Positions 63,910 to 64,000 of a stretch of 64,000 bases of DNA are shown piece after piece. The DNA is taken from the NCBI GenBank assembly GCA_020631215.1, contig JAHDHS010000003.1, forward strand, positions 12,971-76,970. Direction: 5' to 3'. Source of the DNA: Hellea sp. GTDB lineage: Bacteria; Pseudomonadota; Alphaproteobacteria; Caulobacterales; Maricaulaceae. Each line of letters starts with the position of its first letter. Position 1 is the stretch's first letter. Both the position numbers and the translations under genes were made by a program. A model generated the notes under the pieces. It had not been told where the DNA came from, did no database searches, and saw only the letters and a list, made by a program, of their open reading frames with translations.

Positions 63910-64000
63910 ATGTTCAATTGCCACCGGAGATGCAGGCCCAGCTTGCCGGTTTGGCGGGGCAAGCCAGCCAACCAAAGAAAAAAGAGCCTTACGTCCATTA
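63906..64000 (+). CDS. Partial gene, probable HlyD-type periplasmic adaptor
   Basis: Only the first 31 codons are in the window (MNVQLPPEMQAQLAGLAG, then a QASQPKKKEPYVH end), and the gene continues past the edge. It overlaps the PrtD-like gene as ATGA, and an adaptor of the HlyD/PrtE family nearly always follows such an exporter gene. The function is inferred from position only. Confidence 0.5.
   Translation, partial: MNVQLPPEMQAQLAGLAGQASQPKKKEPYVH

Overview
The window reads as a chromosomal segment of an alphaproteobacterium, most likely from the Caulobacterales/Hyphomonadaceae/Maricaulales side. The evidence is a CcrM-type GANTC methyltransferase, TTAA-N7-TTAA sites of the CtrA type, an M23 peptidase-bactofilin pair, RNase E with an S1-domain insertion, a DUF455 protein, LptD, and a PrtD-type type I secretion ABC protein. 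This placement is an inference; there is no rRNA in the window. I found no tRNA, CRISPR array, prophage, integrase or transposase. Most genes are housekeeping and densely packed, often with ATGA overlaps.

Layout. 0-11.4 kb: rpsU, an epoxide-hydrolase-like enzyme, a secreted TolB-propeller/amidohydrolase fusion, an M28 peptidase broken by an in-frame amber codon, a fatty-acid desaturase, a Lys/Met/His-rich secreted protein, a glutathione S-transferase, a lipoprotein with the complete zinc-ligand set of a subclass B1 metallo-beta-lactamase, and a pair of sugar-transferase-like genes. 11.4-19.4 kb: rnhB, then a minus-strand storage-polymer cluster: class II (medium-chain-length type) PHA synthase phaC, depolymerase phaZ, phasin, a PhaD-like TetR regulator, then a short BCCT-type permease and a GMC (choline-dehydrogenase-like) oxidoreductase. 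A second phasin-like gene lies just upstream. 19.5-29.7 kb: ccrM, two tandem paralogous RTX calcium-binding proteins, mutL, a secreted lectin-like/DUF11 protein, and an 850-bp gene-free region with large inverted repeats. 29.7-43 kb: DsbA-like lipoprotein, M48 protease, rne, the amidase and PBP1A genes, prfB with its programmed +1 frameshift, a hypothetical gene, bactofilin and M23 peptidase. 43-53.5 kb: DUF455 protein, peroxiredoxin, a YhdP/AsmA-like giant protein, tyrS, anmK, an M1 aminopeptidase, and a stretch with intergenic palindromic repeats. 53.5-64 kb: SH3-domain secreted protein, methylmalonyl-CoA mutase (mutA-mutB with an NTF2-like gene), ferredoxin-NADP reductase, lptD, and a type I secretion ABC transporter followed by the first codons of its probable adaptor.

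How the genes fit together. Envelope growth is strongly represented: PBP1A, amidase, AnmK recycling, LmdC-like peptidase plus bactofilin, LptD, YhdP-like protein. The RTX proteins are candidate substrates of the PrtD-type exporter at the right end. The PHA cluster, desaturase and methylmalonyl-CoA mutase point to acyl-CoA and carbon-storage metabolism. CtrA-like boxes occur before the M23-bactofilin operon, before the SH3 gene and before one secreted protein. GANTC sites lie directly before ccrM. Both suggest cell-cycle control.

Points I consider most worth a second look: the B1-type beta-lactamase homologue, the ~30-residue GGxD/GD repeat array in the larger RTX protein and the C-terminal module it shares with its tandem paralogue, the structured gene-free region at 28.8-29.7 kb, the amber-interrupted peptidase, and the CtrA-like boxes. 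No wholly new multi-gene system could be demonstrated from sequence alone.
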